Assembly: GCF_030518215.1 (NCBI RefSeq)
Contig: NZ_JAULRT010000060.1
Span: 310,001 to 374,000, forward strand
From: Gilvimarinus algae
Lineage (GTDB): Bacteria; Pseudomonadota; Gammaproteobacteria; Pseudomonadales; Cellvibrionaceae
Length of the DNA: 64,000 nucleotides
Reading direction: 5' to 3'
In this document: positions 62,144 through 64,000 of the stretch, in pieces
Position numbering within the stretch: the stretch's first letter is position 1
Layout: each line of letters opens with the position of its first letter
Translations under genes and position numbers: made by a program
Notes under the pieces: model-generated
What the model saw: only the letters and a program-made list of their open reading frames with translations
The model's database searches: none
Told to the model about the DNA's origin: nothing

Positions 62144-64000
62144 TGCGGATTGGATATTGGTGGCGGCTGGCGGCCACGGCGTTATTGGGGCTGGCATCGA
62201 TGAGCCAGGCAAGCGAGACGGCCGAAGCCGGGAACCTGGTGTACACCTCGGGGAGCCAGGGCAGTGCGCTGCATCTGGGTACCCGGCTCGATATCAATGT
62301 GCAGGGGTTGCAGGCGCAAGTACGGGTGGCTCAGCGCTTTCAAAATACCAGCAGTGAGTGGGTCAATGCCGCCTACGTATATCCGCTGGCGGAAGACAGC
62401 GCGGTGAGCGGCTTGAAAATGCTGGTGGGCGAGCGGGTGATTGTCGGCGAGATCAAGGAAAAAGCCGAGGCGCGTAAAACGTTTGAAGCGGCCAAGGCCT
62501 CCGGCAAAAAAGCCACGCTGGTAGAGCAGCAAAGGCCCAACCTCTTTCGCCAGGAGGTGGCGAATATTGCACCGGGTGAAATCATTGAGGTGCACCTCGT
62601 TTACAGTCAGCAAGTGATTTACGATGCCGGGGAGTTTCGCCTGCGTCTGCCAACCACCCTGACCCCGAGGTACATTCCGGGCGTGAGCCGCGCCGAGTTG
62701 CTCGGCAGCGCCAGTGTGCACACCGGCGCCTCTGGTTGGTCGCTGCCCACCGATCAGGTCGAAGATGCTCACTTGATTACCCCGGCGCAGCACCACAACA
62801 CGCCGGGCAGGCTGCTCAATCCAATGTCGCTCAATCTTGCGCTCAATGCCGGTATGCCCCTGGCTAAAGTAAACAGTGCGACCCACAAGTTGGCCATAGA
62901 AAAGCCGGCGGGAGCGGCGCAGGGTGTGCGCAGCATCCAGTTTGCCGCCGGTGAGGTGAGTATGGATCGCGATATCGAACTCAGCTGGCTACCCGAGCCC
63001 CAGGCGGCTCCCGTTGCGGCGCAGTTTGTCAGTCAGTGGCAGGGCGAGCGCTACGCGCAATTGATGCTGATGCCGCCGCGCGAGCTGGCCGAGCATCAGG
63101 TGTTGCCCCGCGAGCTTATTTTAATCGTGGATACCTCTGGCTCCATGGCCGGCAACTCCATTGAACAGGCCCGCGCCAGCAGCCTGCTGGCGCTCAATCA
63201 GCTGACAGAGCGCGATCGCTTTAACGTGATTTTCTTTAGCAGCAGTACTCACACGGTGTTTGAGCAAGCGGTGGCGGCCACGCCGGCAAACCTGGCCAGT
63301 GCACGCCAGGCGATCGAGAGGATGCGAGCCGACGGCGGCACCGAAATGCACTCGGCCCTGTCCCGTGCGTTTGATCACGACAGCAGTGGCGAGCATCTGC
63401 AGCAAATCGTGTTCGTCACTGACGGCAGCGTGGGCAATGAATCGGCACTGCTGACGTTAATACACCGCTGCCTGGGCGATGCGCGCCTGTTTACCGTGGC
63501 CATCGGCAGTGCGCCCAACCGGTTCTTTATGCGCCGCGCCGCCGAGTTCGGACGCGGCAGTTTTACTGAAATTGCCACTGCCGATCAGGTGCAAGAACGT
63601 ATGGCCGGGCTTTTGTCCAAGCTGCAAAAACCCGTGGTGGCCAATGTGCAGATTGACTGGCCACAACCGGTAGAGGCGTTTCCGCGCACGGTTCCGGATT
63701 TGTATTGGGGCGAGCCTATCCTGGTCACGGCTAAGCTTCCGCCCTGGCCGTCGCGCTCCGATGCCCGGGTTGTGATTACCGGCGAAAGCGCGGGTAAGCC
63801 CTGGCAGCGGGAGCTGGTATTGAGCGCCGGCGAGGCGCCTCTGGCCGATGTCGGTGTGCCGGTCCTGGCGCAGCGTTTTGGCCGGGAGAAAATCGCTTTT
63901 CTGGAGGATGAAGCCTATCGCGCGGGCAATAGCGAGCAGGCGCGCGATACCGTCCTGCCGGTGGCACTGCAGTACCAATTGATGTCGCGCTTTACCAGCC
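62144..64000 (+). CDS. VIT-VWA surface protein, marine sortase-target type (3' end beyond the window)
   Basis: 619 codons are seen, open to the window edge. The ATG at 62144 is preceded by CGGAG. Signal peptide (about 1-24), VIT domain (about 30-160: R-F-Q-N-T-S-S-E-W-V-N-A-A-Y-V-Y-P-L, F-R-Q-E-V-A-N-I), then a VWA domain with a complete MIDAS start D-T-S-G-S (about residue 329) and G-G-T-E-M. This pair matches the inter-alpha-trypsin-inhibitor-like proteins of marine Proteobacteria that carry a C-terminal LPxTG-type sorting signal and sit beside a sortase. That end is not in the window. Confidence 0.85.

Overview
The window reads as a chromosome segment of a marine, plant-polysaccharide-degrading gammaproteobacterium, most like the Cellvibrionaceae (Saccharophagus/Teredinibacter/Cellvibrio relatives). 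The reasons are a polyserine-linked secreted lipoprotein with a G8 domain, a multimodular GH9 cellulase with Cys-bounded CBM2-like modules, a VIT-VWA protein of the marine sortase-target type, and Pseudomonas-like blocks (serB-fimX-PilZ protein, efp-epmA-epmB, mpl-ubiX). The taxonomic call is inference from gene content; no rRNA or tRNA gene was seen.

Layout. 1-10.4 kb: a truncated G8 lipoprotein, acs, a 315-bp MITE-like element whose end supplies the acs stop codon, a degenerate GGDEF protein, smrA, a large lipoprotein, and a BASS transporter. 10.4-25 kb is a defence region: a Fic toxin with a 55-aa YhfG-type antitoxin, a WYL regulator, a HIRAN-domain protein with a signal peptide, a complete type I-F CRISPR-Cas operon (cas1, cas2-3, csy1-4), and a 34-repeat array followed by two XRE regulators. 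25-32 kb: small periplasmic, membrane and stress genes (DUF3429, ppiC, dodecin, a membrane GTPase, an ion channel, tas, a TauE-like permease) and a dispersed palindromic repeat. 32-41.7 kb: a tight mpl-ubiX-mvaB-DUF2288 operon, a fused ornithine-lipid synthase (OlsF type), ytjB/serB and fimX. 42-49.6 kb: a PilZ protein, the EF-P beta-lysylation genes and ppc. 49.7-54.2 kb: a YtrA-type GntR/ABC operon, an acyltransferase and a DRGH nuclease with a lamin-tail domain. 54.2-64 kb: an AraC regulator, the GH9 cellulase, a TetR/GST divergent pair, ybaK, a GNAT enzyme and a truncated VIT-VWA protein.

The most interesting region is 17228-17643, between cas2-3 and csy1. It holds two divergent RNA-gene-like units. 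On the minus strand, an extended -10 promoter is followed by two degenerate CRISPR repeats that flank a 24-nt spacer, then a strong terminator. On the plus strand, a promoter with a perfect TTGACA precedes a strong Shine-Dalgarno, a 10-codon ORF with tandem AGA arginine codons, and a stable hairpin. The degenerate spacer matches DNA directly upstream of that TTGACA, next to a CC PAM. Within the first 15 positions the only mismatches are at 6 and 12, the positions that type I complexes flip out. This is the architecture of a CreTA toxin-antitoxin RNA pair that makes the cell dependent on its own Csy complex. The concept is known; this I-F copy is read here from sequence alone.

The genes probably work together as follows. 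The Csy complex loaded with array crRNAs gives immunity, the same complex loaded with CreA-like RNA would silence the CreT-like RNA, and an IHF site in the leader fits IHF-dependent spacer acquisition by Cas1-Cas2/3. Outside this island, c-di-GMP signalling (degenerate GGDEF with an intact I-site, FimX, PilZ) and polysaccharide degradation are the recurring themes.
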